A stretch of 64,000 bases of DNA, taken from Nitrosomonas sp. sh817 (GTDB lineage: Bacteria > Pseudomonadota > Gammaproteobacteria > Burkholderiales > Nitrosomonadaceae). Of this stretch, positions 26,670 through 37,011 are shown one piece after another. Position 1 is the first letter of the stretch. Every line of letters starts with the position of its first letter. Under the pieces are notes generated by a model that worked only from the letters and a program-made list of their open reading frames with translations, was not told where the DNA came from and made no database searches. The stretch is from NCBI RefSeq assembly GCF_030908545.1, contig NZ_CP133083.1, positions 2,799,691 to 2,863,690 on the forward strand, given 5' to 3'. A program made the translations under genes and the position numbers.

Positions 26670-27464
26670 TTATTCCACTTTCGCTTTGCTGCGCAAATCT
26701 TGAACAACCGTTGCAAATTCACGTTGTAACACACGTTGTTGAATATTCTGTTTAACTTCCTCAAACGGCGGTACTGCCATCGGACGAATATCCATTAATT
26801 CGATCACATGCCAGCCAAATGAAGTTTGAACAGGTAAATCCGTTCTTCCCCCTTTCGATAATTTCACCAACGCTTCAGAAAAAGGCCGGACATAAGCAGC
26901 CGGCGGACTCCAGTTAAGTTCACCTCCATTTTCTTTACTGCCGTCATCCAGTGATTTTTGCTCGGCCAATTTAGCAAAGTTAGCACCCTTCTTAAGCTGA
27001 GCGATAATATCCAGCGCTTCACTTTCGCTACCGACAAGAATATGGCGCGCTCGATACTCTTTATCGCCCATCTGCACCTTGAGCATCTCATATTCCTTGC
27101 GCAGGGTATCGTCACTGACAATATTGTGTTTGATATAGTCAGCTTGATACGCCCTCACCAATACTGCCTGACGGGCGATTTCTAGTTGCGATATGACCTC
27201 CGGATCCAGATCCAATCTTTTTTTAACAGCTTCCTGAGCCAGGATTTCTTCAGCAATCAAATTTTCACGCAGCGCTTTTCTCATTTCAGGCCCATCGGGC
27301 TGTCCCTGTGCTACATTCGCCTTCACCATCAATTCCAAACGCGCTTGCGGAATCGCAATACCATTAACTTTAGCCATGACCCCGCCCGATTGAGAGTGAG
27401 CTGATATGGCGATAAGGCTTAAAAAACCGGTTACTATTATTTGTAAGACTCTCATCAAACGCAT
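26670..27464 (-). CDS. Periplasmic parvulin-type peptidylprolyl isomerase
   Basis: A 264-residue PpiC/SurA-like foldase. The start is ATG 27464, chosen because GAGGAAATTCC precedes it. The signal peptide (MRVLQIIVTGFLSLIAISAH, near residues 4-23) is followed by an N-terminal chaperone helix region and a parvulin domain at about residues 130-230. That domain has YRARHILVGSESEA, FAKLAEQKSLDDGSKENGG, and TSFGWHVIELMDIRP. It helps outer-membrane or exported proteins fold. It lies downstream of yciB and yciI on the same strand, a common betaproteobacterial arrangement. Confidence 0.92.
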   Translation of the reverse strand: MRLMRVLQIIVTGFLSLIAISAHSQSGGVMAKVNGIAIPQARLELMVKANVAQGQPDGPEMRKALRENLIAEEILAQEAVKKRLDLDPEVISQLEIARQAVLVRAYQADYIKHNIVSDDTLRKEYEMLKVQMGDKEYRARHILVGSESEALDIIAQLKKGANFAKLAEQKSLDDGSKENGGELNWSPPAAYVRPFSEALVKLSKGGRTDLPVQTSFGWHVIELMDIRPMAVPPFEEVKQNIQQRVLQREFATVVQDLRSKAKVE

Positions 27465-27615
27465 GGAATTTCCTCTACTGTAATTAAACAAAATTATTCT
27501 TCAAAACATGATACGCAGAAAGTATACGCCTTAACCGAATGCACGTGAATCTTTACCTAACCTATTATCTTCATAAGTATTTTGATTCCCCGGAAAAAGC
27601 AACACTGATTAAGAT

Positions 27616-27921
27616 TTAACCTGGCAACACCTTTTTAAAGGGCTTAACAGTCACTCTCTGATACACTCCCGCACTTACATAAGGATCCGCGTTTGCCCAG
27701 ACTTTCGCAGCTTCCAAAGATTCAAACTCCGCTACAATCAGACTACCCGAGAAACCCGCAGGCCCGGGTTCTGAGCTATCAATTGCCGGAAATGGACCGG
27801 CTAAAATTAACCGGCCTTCTTCCTGTAATGCCTGAATTCTGCTTAAATGCTGCGAACGTACCGTCATTCGTTTTTCCAGGCTATCCGGCACATCTTCTCC
27901 GTTAATCATATATAACATCAT
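27616..27921 (-). CDS. YciI family protein
   Basis: A 101-residue protein of the YCII/dimeric alpha-beta barrel family, with [20 protein letters not shown] (about residues 15-34), [29 protein letters not shown] and [20 protein letters not shown]. The conserved H and D of the putative active site are present (QHLSR and NADPY). The biochemical role is not settled. It lies 10 bp after yciB. Confidence 0.88.
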   Translation of the reverse strand: MMLYMINGEDVPDSLEKRMTVRSQHLSRIQALQEEGRLILAGPFPAIDSSEPGPAGFSGSLIVAEFESLEAAKVWANADPYVSAGVYQRVTVKPFKKVLPG

Positions 27922-27931
27922 TATTTTTTAC

Positions 27932-28525
27932 TCACTCGATTTTCGATTTCGTCTTTCCGTCATCGGCATTATCCGTATTCTCAACTACCAATACCGCTGT
28001 GTCTTTTAGATATTTCCCCAAAAAAATTATTTGCGCCACTATAAAAACAAGCATTAAACCGGTTGCTCCAAAAAGCTTAAAAGAAACCCAGGTATCTAAA
28101 GAATAATTAAATGCGACAAAGAGATTGACACAACCCATGATTGCAAAAAAAACAATCCAGCTCAAATTAAGGGTATTCCATACGGCCGCTGGCAATACCA
28201 TCTGTTTCTCAAGCGCCACCTTGATCAGATTCTTACTGAATAGCCAATTGGATATGAACAACACCGACCCAATCAGCCAGTAGAAAACTGTCGGTTTCCA
28301 TTTAATAAACATTTCATCTTGAAAAACTAAGGTTGCACCGCCAAATACCATAATTACTGCCAAATTTATCCACATCATTTTCTCAATTTGGCGATGGCGT
28401 ATCCAGAGCCAGCCGATTTGCACAAAAGTTGCAGCTATTGCAACAGCGGTCGCTACAAAAATATCGTGAAGCTTATAAGCTAAGAAAAATAATACAACTG
28501 GAAATAGATCAAACAAGAGTTTCAT
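27932..28525 (-). CDS. yciB: Septation protein A / inner membrane protein YciB
   Basis: A 197-residue polytopic membrane protein with five predicted helices. The N-terminus [20 protein letters not shown] and the segment [20 protein letters not shown], then [12 protein letters not shown], are strong family signatures. It is linked to cell envelope integrity and septation in enterobacteria. ATG 28525 is preferred over the upstream GTG and TTG codons because the family starts there. Confidence 0.94.
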   Translation of the reverse strand: MKLLFDLFPVVLFFLAYKLHDIFVATAVAIAATFVQIGWLWIRHRQIEKMMWINLAVIMVFGGATLVFQDEMFIKWKPTVFYWLIGSVLFISNWLFSKNLIKVALEKQMVLPAAVWNTLNLSWIVFFAIMGCVNLFVAFNYSLDTWVSFKLFGATGLMLVFIVAQIIFLGKYLKDTAVLVVENTDNADDGKTKSKIE

Positions 28526-28583
28526 CAGCACCAACCATCAATTGATATCAGAAGCAATCAGTGAATAACAGTGTAAATCCGTC

Positions 28584-29735
28584 TTACTGCAATACAGCAG
28601 GCAATCGCGCAGTCAAACTGTTTCTTTCTTTTGTTGCCTCGCCCAATAATGCATATCCGATTAAATTCCCGGTATCGTCTTCATAAAGCGCTTTAATGCC
28701 GTTCTCATCTTCTTCCACATTCCATGCGCCATTAACACCAAAGTCCGGCGGCGAAACCACAGCCGGGCATGACGAAGTTTTCACAATAACTGGCATTGCC
28801 GGATAATGAACAGACGTTGGCTGCCCCGCAAGCGTTGCAGCAAGCGCCCTAGCGGCATGAGAAATGGGCATTACGAACGGCAACACCTTGCCTTCAACTT
28901 CAGCACAATCACCTAAAGCATAAATATCATTCACTTGCGTTTGCAGAAATCTGTTCACCACAATCCCCCGATTAACCGGAATCCCTGCTGCTGCCGCGAG
29001 TTGGGTACGTGAACGCAATCCAACTGCTGATAAGACAACGTCCGACTCTATAGAGTTGCCATTTGCCAAAGTCAAACACAAATGCTCCTGCACTTGATCA
29101 ATCGAGTTAGTCGAGGTATTCAAATGAAAAAAAACGCCGACATTTTCAAGTCTTTTTTGCATAAAAACTCCACTAGCAGGGGGTAAAAGACGCCCGAGCG
29201 GTTGAGTGCCAATATCAATCACATCCACGTGATGACCGGTTAAAGCCAAGTCATTTGCAAATTCACATCCGATCAAACCCGCGCCAATAATGCTGACTCT
29301 TTTTTTTCCATCTAATTCTGCGCGAAATTTTCTGTAGTCATCCAAGTCGTTAACTGTCAAAACTTTTCCCGCACCACTACCTGATAACGGCAAGCGCACT
29401 TGATCCGCGCCTAATGCTAAAACCAGCCGGTCGTAAAGGATGTTTTCACCATCAGTTAAAATCAACTCTTTTTTTAGATGATCAAGTGCTGCGACTCGAC
29501 AGTAAGGGCGTATTACAATTTTTAACTGTGCAGCCATTTGAGCAGCATCACTATTTAACAGCGTATCTGGAGTTTTTCCTGATGACAGAGCGTTTGACAA
29601 CATTGGCTTGGAATAAAAACCACCATGATCGGCTGATAACATTAATATCGGTATCTCGGCATCGAGCTTGCGAAGCTCCCGCGCCACCCCATAACCAGCC
29701 AATCCACTTCCAACAATCACTATCTGCTTAAACAT
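28584..29735 (-). CDS. FAD-dependent NAD(P)H oxidoreductase, rubredoxin-reductase-like
   Basis: A 383-residue flavoprotein. FAD-binding Rossmann motif GSGLAGYGVARELRKLD (residues 8-24), NAD-binding motif IGAGLIGCEFANDL (about 150-163) and the FAD-ribityl motif IYALGDCAEVEG (about 270-281) are all clear. The overall size and the C-terminal domain match rubredoxin or nitric-oxide-reductase electron-transfer reductases (NorW/RubB/AlkT type). No rubredoxin gene lies beside it, so the electron acceptor is unknown. It precedes yciB with a 58-bp gap. Confidence 0.85.
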   Translation of the reverse strand: MFKQIVIVGSGLAGYGVARELRKLDAEIPILMLSADHGGFYSKPMLSNALSSGKTPDTLLNSDAAQMAAQLKIVIRPYCRVAALDHLKKELILTDGENILYDRLVLALGADQVRLPLSGSGAGKVLTVNDLDDYRKFRAELDGKKRVSIIGAGLIGCEFANDLALTGHHVDVIDIGTQPLGRLLPPASGVFMQKRLENVGVFFHLNTSTNSIDQVQEHLCLTLANGNSIESDVVLSAVGLRSRTQLAAAAGIPVNRGIVVNRFLQTQVNDIYALGDCAEVEGKVLPFVMPISHAARALAATLAGQPTSVHYPAMPVIVKTSSCPAVVSPPDFGVNGAWNVEEDENGIKALYEDDTGNLIGYALLGEATKERNSLTARLPAVLQ

Positions 29736-29894
29736 TTACCCATTTCTCCAACATTCCCAAAGAAGCCCGGCTTTTAGAACCTCTTTTTCTCATTCCTACC
29801 AATACAATACTATTAGTACGTTAAATCATTAACTGATTTTGTATCAAGAAAATCACAAAACTGCATTGGGACTTTCTATGATTTTTTACTAAAC

Positions 29895-29945
29895 CTAAAA
29901 AAACAAAACACACTGGTTCTTTGGATTTATCCAGTAACCAGTGTG
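29895..29945 (-). terminator. Probable intrinsic terminator after mlaA
   Basis: A 10-bp perfect stem CACACTGGTT (29909-29918) and AACCAGTGTG (29936-29945). Read on the minus strand it is followed by a T-rich tract (TTTTGTTTTTTTAGG, complement of 29894-29908). This suits the end of the mlaA transcript, whose stop is at 30016. Confidence 0.65.
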
Positions 29946-30015
29946 CCTTGTTTCCAATCCATTAAACTTGAATACACATAGGATAATTGCATTCAAAGTT
30001 TACAAGATATTTTCG

Positions 30016-30780
30016 TTACTTATCCTCTTCACTGTTTTTAACCAGACTTGCTCGCCTTTGAGTATAGGCATCTCGGATAAACTCATATTTATCTAAAGCA
30101 GCTTCTTCGAGTGTCTTGTCTTGTTCAAGGAATTCCGCACGATTGTTGAATGTCCGTGCTGTTGCAACTGGGAAGCGTAATGCTGGTGAGTTGATATAAC
30201 TAACATTATTCAAGAATACACCTGTTACCCCTTGGGTGACAGGATCCATAAAGAAGCTATCCACCGCCAGTCCGAATGTATCACGAACCGAGCTTGGTCC
30301 TAAGAAAGGCAACACAATATAAGGCCCGCTTGCAACTCCATAACGTCCCAAAGTTTGCCCGAAATCTTCATTTCGTTTATTCAGATTAACATCACTGACC
30401 GCGCTAATATCACTTGCAATATCAATCAGACCAAACACCCCGAATGTAGTGTTAACCAGCAATCTTGCGCTACTAGCCAACGCACTTTCATAATTTAATT
30501 GCAAAACCGAGTTAGTGATCACGACTACTTCATTGAGGTTCGAGAAAAAATTTCCTACCATCAATTCCAACGGATCCGGCATGATCCTCTTGTACTGTCT
30601 GACTGCAGGGTCAAACACATTGTCGTAGACCTTCTCGTTGAAATTAAAGACGGCACGATTCATCGGCTCCAAAGGATCAGAAGGACTACTCTGGTCATTT
30701 GTCTTCATTGAAGCACAACCGCTTAAAAATAAACCAGAAACAAGTATAGCAACAGCTTTGGAACGAAAAATATTAGTCAT
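30016..30780 (-). CDS. mlaA: MlaA-family outer-membrane lipoprotein (VacJ)
   Basis: A 254-residue lipoprotein with a lipobox at LSGCAS (cysteine about residue 22). The conserved DPLEPMNRAVFNFNEKVYDN lies at about 35-55 and GPYIVLPFLGPSSVRDTFGL at about 145-165. MlaA sits in the outer membrane and removes misplaced phospholipids from the outer leaflet for return by the Mla pathway. No mla ABC genes lie here, but an MlaC-like protein (HpnM) is encoded at 60.9-61.6 kb. Confidence 0.95.
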   Translation of the reverse strand: MTNIFRSKAVAILVSGLFLSGCASMKTNDQSSPSDPLEPMNRAVFNFNEKVYDNVFDPAVRQYKRIMPDPLELMVGNFFSNLNEVVVITNSVLQLNYESALASSARLLVNTTFGVFGLIDIASDISAVSDVNLNKRNEDFGQTLGRYGVASGPYIVLPFLGPSSVRDTFGLAVDSFFMDPVTQGVTGVFLNNVSYINSPALRFPVATARTFNNRAEFLEQDKTLEEAALDKYEFIRDAYTQRRASLVKNSEEDK

Positions 30781-31020
30781 GTTCTTATTTCTTTTAATAA
30801 AAATTCAACAAATCTTGCCACATTTATAAAACAGGTTCAATACGCTTCGATATTAAGGTATTTCAAACCTTCACCCAATCACTCTTCTCAAATCTCAGAA
30901 ATTTATTAGCGATTATTAAACCAAACATTAAGCATCATGTATATACGACAATAGGATTATGATACTTAATGAAATTGCTAGTGCCATTAAATAACCCCGA
31001 AACACGGCATCATTTTAGCT

Positions 31021-33114
31021 TCAAGATACTTCCATGCCATTATGCCTTAATAACGCATCCAGTTCTGGTTCGCGTCCACGGAAAGCAACAAATGATTCCA
31101 AAGCAGAACGGCTACCGCCCACAGCAAGAATTTCCTCAAGAAAATGGGAACCCGTTGAAGCATTGACCACACCATCTGCAGCAGTTTCTTCGAACATACT
31201 GTAGGCATCAGCCGATAGCACTTCCGCCCACTTATAACTGTAATAGCCAGCTGCATAGCCTCCCGCAAATATATGCGCAAAACTGTTCGGAAAACGATTA
31301 AATGATGGCGGGATAACCACCGCGACTTCACTGCGGATATCATCGAGCATTTGCAATACTGTCTTATCGCCATGCGGCTCATAGTCGAAATGCGCATGCA
31401 TATCAAATAGTGCAAACTCAATCTGCCGGAGCATTTGCAATCCACTTTGGAAGTTCTTCGCTTTCAGCATCTTATCGAATAACATTCTGGGAAGAGTCTC
31501 TCCTGTTTCGATATGTTGAGTCATTCCAGCCAAAACATCCCATTCCCAGCAAAAATTCTCCATAAACTGGCTCGGCAATTCGACTGCATCCCATTCCACG
31601 CCATTAATACCGGATACCCCAAGATCCTCGACCCTCGTCAATAAATGATGCAAACCGTGCCCAAACTCATGGAACAAAACGATTACCTCCGCATGCGTAA
31701 ATAACGCCGGACGCAGTTGACCGTTGATTGCAACAGGCGCCGAGAAATTACACGTAAGATACGCAACTGGAATCTGAATCGTTTGCTGCCCGGCTTCTTG
31801 ACCATCAATCCGCCTGCGCGTAATCGCATCATCCATCCACGCGCCGCCACGCTTATTGGGTCGCGCATATAAATCCAGATAAAATTGACCGATCAATTGA
31901 TCATCAGCATCATGAATGTCAAAAAATTTAACATCGGGGTGCCAGCATTGGATATTCCGCGATGAATCCGCTTGCGTAATGCGGATGCCATACAGTTTCT
32001 CCACCACGCTGAACATGCCGGCCAATACGCTTGCTTCGGGAAAATATTGTTTCACTTCCTGATCAGAAAATGCATAACGCTCTTCGCGAAGTTTCTCGCT
32101 AACATAAGCCAGATCCCAAGCTTCAAGTGTTGTCAGATTCAGTCTCTCCGCAGCAAATTCCCGCAATGCTTGCAGATCCCGCATAGCGTGGGGTTTGGCT
32201 TTATCGGCCAATTTTCTCAGAAATTCCAGAACTTGCTGGGGAGACGCCGCCATTTTCGTAGCCAATGAAACTTCAGCATAGCTTTCATAACCCAGCAAAT
32301 GAGCCGCTTCCTGGCGAAGCTCCAATATTCTATTGATAAGCGGCATATTATCTTTACCTGAACCGGCTTGGTAATCAAATTCGCTGGCGCGCGTTGCGTA
32401 TGCACGATACATCTGCTCACGGAGTGTACGATTATCTGCATATTGCATTACCGGTAAGTAGGATGGCATATGCAAGGTAAATTTCCAGCCTTGCTTGGCA
32501 TCCGATACAGCTAGCTGCTGCGCTGCCTCTAACACATCGGCAGGAATACCTGCCACAGATTCTTCATCTTCAATAATCAACGAATAAGCATTAGTCGCAT
32601 CGAGCAAGTTATCACTGAACTCGGAAGACAGCTTCGACAACTCCTCCTGGATTTGCAAAAACCGCTGCTTTTTCTCAACCGGTAATTCCGCGCCACCTAA
32701 ACGAAAATCTCTCAGTTCATTATCTATGATCTTTTTTTGCGCTGGCGGCAATTGCTCGAATTCCTGGCTTGCACGCAATTTTTTATACTTTTCGAATAAC
32801 GCCAGGTCTTGCGACAATTCGGCATAAAATTGCGTAATTGCCGGAAGATTGGCATTATAAACTTCGCGCAACTGCGGGCTATTCATGACCGCATTCAAGT
32901 GCGACACCTGCCCCCAGGCCCGGGACAAGCGTTCATTGGCATTCACGACCGGCTGCACAAACGTTTGCCAAGTAGGAACACCGCCGTCCGTTCGTGCTCT
33001 CTCAATTACTTCACGATTTTCTGCTAACAATGCTTCAAGAGCCGGTGTAATGTGCTCATTCTTAATTTCAGCAAAACGGGGCAGCCCGGAAAAATCTAGC
33101 AATGGATTTGACAT
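31021..33114 (-). CDS. prlC: Oligopeptidase A (M3 metallopeptidase)
   Basis: A 697-residue cytosolic zinc endopeptidase that degrades signal peptides and small peptides. The catalytic motif VLFHEFGHGLHHLL lies near residue 480 with the third ligand in the following helix (SQFMENFCWE). ATG 33114 starts the conserved MSNPLLDFSGLPRF; an upstream TTG would add 13 residues. The C-terminal FRGREPELDALLRHNG motif is conserved. The gene follows the dihydroorotase homologue by about 40 bp and may be co-transcribed with the pyr genes. Confidence 0.95.
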   Translation of the reverse strand: MSNPLLDFSGLPRFAEIKNEHITPALEALLAENREVIERARTDGGVPTWQTFVQPVVNANERLSRAWGQVSHLNAVMNSPQLREVYNANLPAITQFYAELSQDLALFEKYKKLRASQEFEQLPPAQKKIIDNELRDFRLGGAELPVEKKQRFLQIQEELSKLSSEFSDNLLDATNAYSLIIEDEESVAGIPADVLEAAQQLAVSDAKQGWKFTLHMPSYLPVMQYADNRTLREQMYRAYATRASEFDYQAGSGKDNMPLINRILELRQEAAHLLGYESYAEVSLATKMAASPQQVLEFLRKLADKAKPHAMRDLQALREFAAERLNLTTLEAWDLAYVSEKLREERYAFSDQEVKQYFPEASVLAGMFSVVEKLYGIRITQADSSRNIQCWHPDVKFFDIHDADDQLIGQFYLDLYARPNKRGGAWMDDAITRRRIDGQEAGQQTIQIPVAYLTCNFSAPVAINGQLRPALFTHAEVIVLFHEFGHGLHHLLTRVEDLGVSGINGVEWDAVELPSQFMENFCWEWDVLAGMTQHIETGETLPRMLFDKMLKAKNFQSGLQMLRQIEFALFDMHAHFDYEPHGDKTVLQMLDDIRSEVAVVIPPSFNRFPNSFAHIFAGGYAAGYYSYKWAEVLSADAYSMFEETAADGVVNASTGSHFLEEILAVGGSRSALESFVAFRGREPELDALLRHNGMEVS

Positions 33115-33156
33115 AGGAGTTAATAGAATCCAGTAAAAATTAAAAAATAACAAAAA

Positions 33157-34431
33157 TCAGTTTTCATAAACGATTTGTCCATTGACCAAGGTAAGTTTGA
33201 TCTTCCCGGGCAATTCCATTCCCATGAATGGCGTATTCTTTCCCTGGCTTGAAATCGCCGACGCAGTCACCTTCCAATACTGATCCGGATCAAAAATACA
33301 GATATCCGCAGCGCTGCCAACCGATAGATGACCGGCTTCTATTCCCAATATTCCGGCTGGTTCAGAAGTAATCTTGGCCAAAACCTTGGCTAACGGCCAG
33401 CGCATTTCTTGACCCCACTTCAGCGCAAGAGGCAACAGCAATTCCACGCCCGTCGCACCCACCTCGGATTGTCCGAATGGCAATAATTTCGCATCTTCAT
33501 CGACCGGTGCATGATCCGAACAAATGGCATCGATCGTGCCGTCCAGCAAACCATAACGTAATGCATCCCGATCACTGGAGCTTCGCAACGGCGGCATCAG
33601 ATGACAATTGGAATCAAAAAACCCGATATCCATATCCGATAAATGCAGATGATTAATCGTGACATCGCATGTTATCGGCAAGCCTTGTTGTTTAGCGTTA
33701 CGAATCATTGCCAAACCTTCCGCACTGGAAATCCGGCACAAATGCACTCTGACACCCGTCTCTCTAGTCAGCAGAATAATATTCGAGATGGCGACTGTTT
33801 CGGCGCAAACCGGAACAGTCGGCAAGCCTAAGCGGGTCGCGACTTCACCGTCATGCGCAACGCCATCACTCGTGAGACTGATATCTTGGGGGCGTAACCA
33901 CACGCTAAACTCAAATGTCGACGCATAGCGCATTGCCTGCATCAATATCCGCAAATTAGCCAGCAAACCATCCGGCTGCCCGAAAACCACGCATCCGGCA
34001 TCGTTCAACTCGGCCATTTCTGTCAATCGTTCACCCCTCAATCCTTGCGTCAGAGCACCGATCGGATAGACATGCGCCTGATTCAGACTTTTAGCGCGAT
34101 GTTTCAGCATCTCTACCAAACCGGGTTCGTCCAACGGCGGATCGGTGTCCGGCGGACAAGCAATGCTGGTCACACCCCCAGCCACCGCCGCATTCATTTC
34201 GGACTCCAAAGTTGCCTTGTATTCAAGGCCGGGTTCGCGCAAACGCACGGACAAATCAACCAGCCCCGGACACACGATCAATGATTGCGCATCAATGACG
34301 CGATTCGCTTGGAACTCATCCGGTGCCGAACCAATGGCTAAAATTTTACCCTTGGAAATGAAGAGATCTCGAATATCATCAACCCCATTTTTAGGGTCAA
34401 TCAGCCGTCCGTTTTTAATATGAATTTTCAT
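33157..34431 (-). CDS. pyrC: Non-catalytic dihydroorotase homologue (PyrC'/PyrX)
   Basis: A 424-residue amidohydrolase-fold protein next to pyrB. Active dihydroorotases have HxH in the pattern DxHxHLREPG; here the sequence is LVDLSVRLREPGLEY, so both zinc histidines are gone. The later ligands are also altered (VHLCRISSAEG and DVTINHLHLSD), and DHAPV replaces DHAPH. It is therefore almost certainly inactive and serves as a structural partner that stabilises aspartate carbamoyltransferase, as shown for pseudomonads. A true dihydroorotase must be elsewhere in the genome. Confidence 0.9.
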   Translation of the reverse strand: MKIHIKNGRLIDPKNGVDDIRDLFISKGKILAIGSAPDEFQANRVIDAQSLIVCPGLVDLSVRLREPGLEYKATLESEMNAAVAGGVTSIACPPDTDPPLDEPGLVEMLKHRAKSLNQAHVYPIGALTQGLRGERLTEMAELNDAGCVVFGQPDGLLANLRILMQAMRYASTFEFSVWLRPQDISLTSDGVAHDGEVATRLGLPTVPVCAETVAISNIILLTRETGVRVHLCRISSAEGLAMIRNAKQQGLPITCDVTINHLHLSDMDIGFFDSNCHLMPPLRSSSDRDALRYGLLDGTIDAICSDHAPVDEDAKLLPFGQSEVGATGVELLLPLALKWGQEMRWPLAKVLAKITSEPAGILGIEAGHLSVGSAADICIFDPDQYWKVTASAISSQGKNTPFMGMELPGKIKLTLVNGQIVYEN

Positions 34432-34440
34432 AGCACAACG

Positions 34441-35394
34441 TTAAGCGCCCGCTAAAATTGACATCACTGCCATGCGAACCGCGATGCCGAATGTCACCTG
34501 CGGCAAAATCACCGATTGCGCGCCGTCAGCCACAGCCGAATCGATCTCCACTCCACGATTCATCGGCCCGGGGTGCATGACAATGGCATCGCGCCGCGCG
34601 AGGGACAGTTTCTCAGAGGTCAATCCGTAATATTTAAAATATTCCTCGGCACTGGGTAAATTAGCGCCCTTCATCCGCTCATTTTGCAGGCGCAACATCA
34701 TTAACACATCGATATCTTTTAGCCCTTTCGACATGTCGTGGTAAACATGCACACCAAGGCGCTCGACCATTTTCGGGAGCAACGTTTTTGGCGCAATTAC
34801 ACGCACTTCCGGCACCCCCAAAGTAGTGAGCGCATGGATCTGCGAACGCGCTACCCTGGAATGCAGAATATCGCCGATTATCGCCACGCGCAGCTTGCGG
34901 AAATCCTGTTTATAGCGACGGATCGTGAACATGTCCAATAACGCCTGCGTCGGATGCGCATGGCTGCCATCACCCGCATTAATGACATGAATATCGGGGC
35001 GAACATGCTTTGCAATTAAATGAGCCGCGCCGCTCTGCGCATGCCGGACAACAAACATGTCGGCATTCATTGCCGATAGGTTATTCACGGTATCGAGTAA
35101 TGTCTCGCCTTTCGATTGCGCCGATACCGCGATATTGAGATTGATGACATCCGCTGACAAACGCTTTGCGGCAATCTCGAACGTCGTTCGGGTACGCGTG
35201 CTGGGCTCAAAAAACAGATTGAAGATCGATTTGCCGCGTAGCAAGGGAATTTTCTTAATATCCCGCTCGGTCACACCTACAAATGATTCCGCGGTATCCA
35301 GAATATTCTGCAAAATTGAAGCCGGCAAACCTTCCGTGGTCAGCAAGTGCTGCAGCACGCCATGCTCATCCAACTGCGGGTTTCTATTAATCAT
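34441..35394 (-). CDS. pyrB: Aspartate carbamoyltransferase catalytic subunit
   Basis: A 317-residue enzyme catalysing the committed step of pyrimidine synthesis. The carbamoyl-phosphate motif [13 protein letters not shown] (about residues 61-73) and the aspartate-binding region [15 protein letters not shown] (about 275-289) are intact. It overlaps pyrR by four bases and is followed after 9 bp by the inactive dihydroorotase homologue, which probably forms a dodecamer with it. No pyrI regulatory subunit is present. Confidence 0.97.
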   Translation of the reverse strand: MINRNPQLDEHGVLQHLLTTEGLPASILQNILDTAESFVGVTERDIKKIPLLRGKSIFNLFFEPSTRTRTTFEIAAKRLSADVINLNIAVSAQSKGETLLDTVNNLSAMNADMFVVRHAQSGAAHLIAKHVRPDIHVINAGDGSHAHPTQALLDMFTIRRYKQDFRKLRVAIIGDILHSRVARSQIHALTTLGVPEVRVIAPKTLLPKMVERLGVHVYHDMSKGLKDIDVLMMLRLQNERMKGANLPSAEEYFKYYGLTSEKLSLARRDAIVMHPGPMNRGVEIDSAVADGAQSVILPQVTFGIAVRMAVMSILAGA

Positions 35395-35906
35395 TCCGAG
35401 AGATTCTTATCGTATAGGTCAAAACTCAACTTCCCGTTCACATCGCGTTTGAGTTCCAACATCTTATCCGCTGGCAATGCGAGCGCTACCCCGACATATT
35501 GTGCAGCAACCGGCAGTTCTCTGCCTCCGCGATCGACCAAAGCCGCCAAACTGATCGAGGCAGGACGACCATAATCGAATAACTCGTTAATCGCTGCGCG
35601 GATCGTACGCCCGGTATTTAGCACATCATCCACCAACAAAATGTGCGCTCCTTCAACCTCAAACGGTATCTCGGAAGGCTTCGTTTGTGAATGCAAGCCG
35701 ATTTTGTCGAAATCATCCCGGTAAAAAGATGCGCTGAGTATGCCAAAAGGCTTTGCAATCGCCAATTCCCGATGTAATCGCTCCACCAGCCAGACGCCGC
35801 CCGTACGAATACCCACCAGCGAATAATTTTTCGATTGATCCGCCCGGATCTTTATTGCAAAGTTTCTAAAAACTTCCTCAGCGTCTGGTAGTTGCATGTT
35901 GTTCAT
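35391..35906 (-). CDS. pyrR: PyrR bifunctional pyrimidine regulator / uracil phosphoribosyltransferase
   Basis: A 171-residue PRTase-fold protein. The PRPP-binding loop [20 protein letters not shown] (about residues 90-109) is intact, and [16 protein letters not shown] (about 28-43) is the family's conserved N-terminal segment. In Gram-positive bacteria PyrR binds pyr mRNA; in proteobacteria with the order pyrR-pyrB-pyrC' its regulatory role is less clear and UPRTase activity may dominate. The 5' end overlaps ruvX by about 30 bp and the 3' end overlaps pyrB. ATG 35906 or 35897 could start it. Confidence 0.93.
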   Translation of the reverse strand: MNNMQLPDAEEVFRNFAIKIRADQSKNYSLVGIRTGGVWLVERLHRELAIAKPFGILSASFYRDDFDKIGLHSQTKPSEIPFEVEGAHILLVDDVLNTGRTIRAAINELFDYGRPASISLAALVDRGGRELPVAAQYVGVALALPADKMLELKRDVNGKLSFDLYDKNLSE

Positions 35907-36312
35907 CAAAAAATGATTGCAGAATTTGTTGCGCAGAAAATTGATCCAACAGAGGTTTTTGCTTTATTCCGAAAATCCCGCCCGCATTCAAAGCAGCGCT
36001 TGCTATTTCACTGGTATACCGCTCATCAATCATAATTACCTTAATCTTAAACCGGCCTTCTAGCCGACGCGCAAAGCGCTGGCTGAGGCGCGTCAGTTCA
36101 TGCGCGGTTCCATCACTATGCACGGGCAGCCCCACCACCAGCAACACAGGCTGCCAAGTTGCTATCAATGTTGCAATCCTGGCAAAGCGCTGCTCAGTCA
36201 CTTCCGCATCAATGGTCGATAGTGGATTTGCCATACCCAGCGCCGTATTGCCTATCGCAACACCAATACGCTTCTTCCCAAAATCAAAAGCCAAAACAAC
36301 TCCGTCAACCAA
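35878..36312 (-). CDS. ruvX: Holliday junction resolvase RuvX / YqgF
   Basis: A 144-residue RNase H-fold protein implicated in Holliday-junction resolution and 16S rRNA 5'-end maturation. LAFDFGKKRIGVAIGN (near the N-terminus) and VIMIDERYTSEIASAALNAG (about residues 93-112) carry the catalytic acidic residues. The start is uncertain: TTG 36312 fits the family length and has GAGAAA upstream. The frame stays open to a TTG at 36381 next to the yqgE stop. No ATG exists in this stretch. Confidence 0.9.
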   Translation of the reverse strand: MVDGVVLAFDFGKKRIGVAIGNTALGMANPLSTIDAEVTEQRFARIATLIATWQPVLLVVGLPVHSDGTAHELTRLSQRFARRLEGRFKIKVIMIDERYTSEIASAALNAGGIFGIKQKPLLDQFSAQQILQSFFDEQHATTRR

Positions 36313-36381
36313 TTGTTTCTCTGATTGTTGATGTGCGGCCAAACCTCGGGAAAAACAATCCGTCACCGTAACCGCAAGCAA

Positions 36382-36942
36382 TTATGCATGCCCGACTTCA
36401 TTCGAGATATTCGCGTCTTGAATTCCCAGCAATTGCATTGCTGCCGGCAGCCGTTCTTCGGATGGCAAGCCAAACAAAACATCAGCCGTGGCCGGAACGG
36501 TCAACCATGCATTTTGCGCTAATTCATGCTCAATCTGACCTGCAGCCCAGCCCGCATAACCCATTGCAATAAGAATTTGATCCGGACCTTCGGCATTCGC
36601 AATCGCTTTCAAGATATCCAGGGATGTAGTCAACCCCACTTCCTTATTAACGACAAGTGTCGACTGCCAGTTTCCTATGGGGTGATGCAATACAAATCCG
36701 CAATCTAATTGCACTGGCCCACCGAATAACACCGGTATTGCTTCGGCTTCTGAAACGGTTTGCGGAATTCCGAGCTGTTTAAAAAGATTCATCAATGTAA
36801 GATCCGTCGGCCGATTGATGACGAGACCGAGGGCTCCTTGTTCATTATGTTCACAAATATAAGTCAATGTCTTGGAAAATACAGTATCCACCATTGTTGG
36901 CATTGCAATCAAAAAATGGTGTGTCAGATTGACATTTTTCAT
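36382..36942 (-). CDS. yqgE: YqgE/AlgH family protein
   Basis: A 186-residue protein matching UPF0301: [13 protein letters not shown] at the N-terminus, [20 protein letters not shown] (about residues 26-45), [15 protein letters not shown] (about 72-86) and [15 protein letters not shown] [16 protein letters not shown] (about 126-141). The function is not established. It leads the yqgE-ruvX-pyrR-pyrB-pyrC' cluster, an order also seen in pseudomonads. Confidence 0.95.
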   Translation of the reverse strand: MKNVNLTHHFLIAMPTMVDTVFSKTLTYICEHNEQGALGLVINRPTDLTLMNLFKQLGIPQTVSEAEAIPVLFGGPVQLDCGFVLHHPIGNWQSTLVVNKEVGLTTSLDILKAIANAEGPDQILIAMGYAGWAAGQIEHELAQNAWLTVPATADVLFGLPSEERLPAAMQLLGIQDANISNEVGHA

Positions 36943-37011
36943 AGCAAAGACTCTAAATTATGATGTAAATACTCACACTGTCTTACTTCCCGTCTAAATG
37001 ACGGGATTGGC

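Noticed and set aside
36986..37008. CCCGTC/GACGGG hairpin downstream of coq7 as terminator
   Set aside because: A six-base stem is present but no T-run follows on either strand, so I do not call it.
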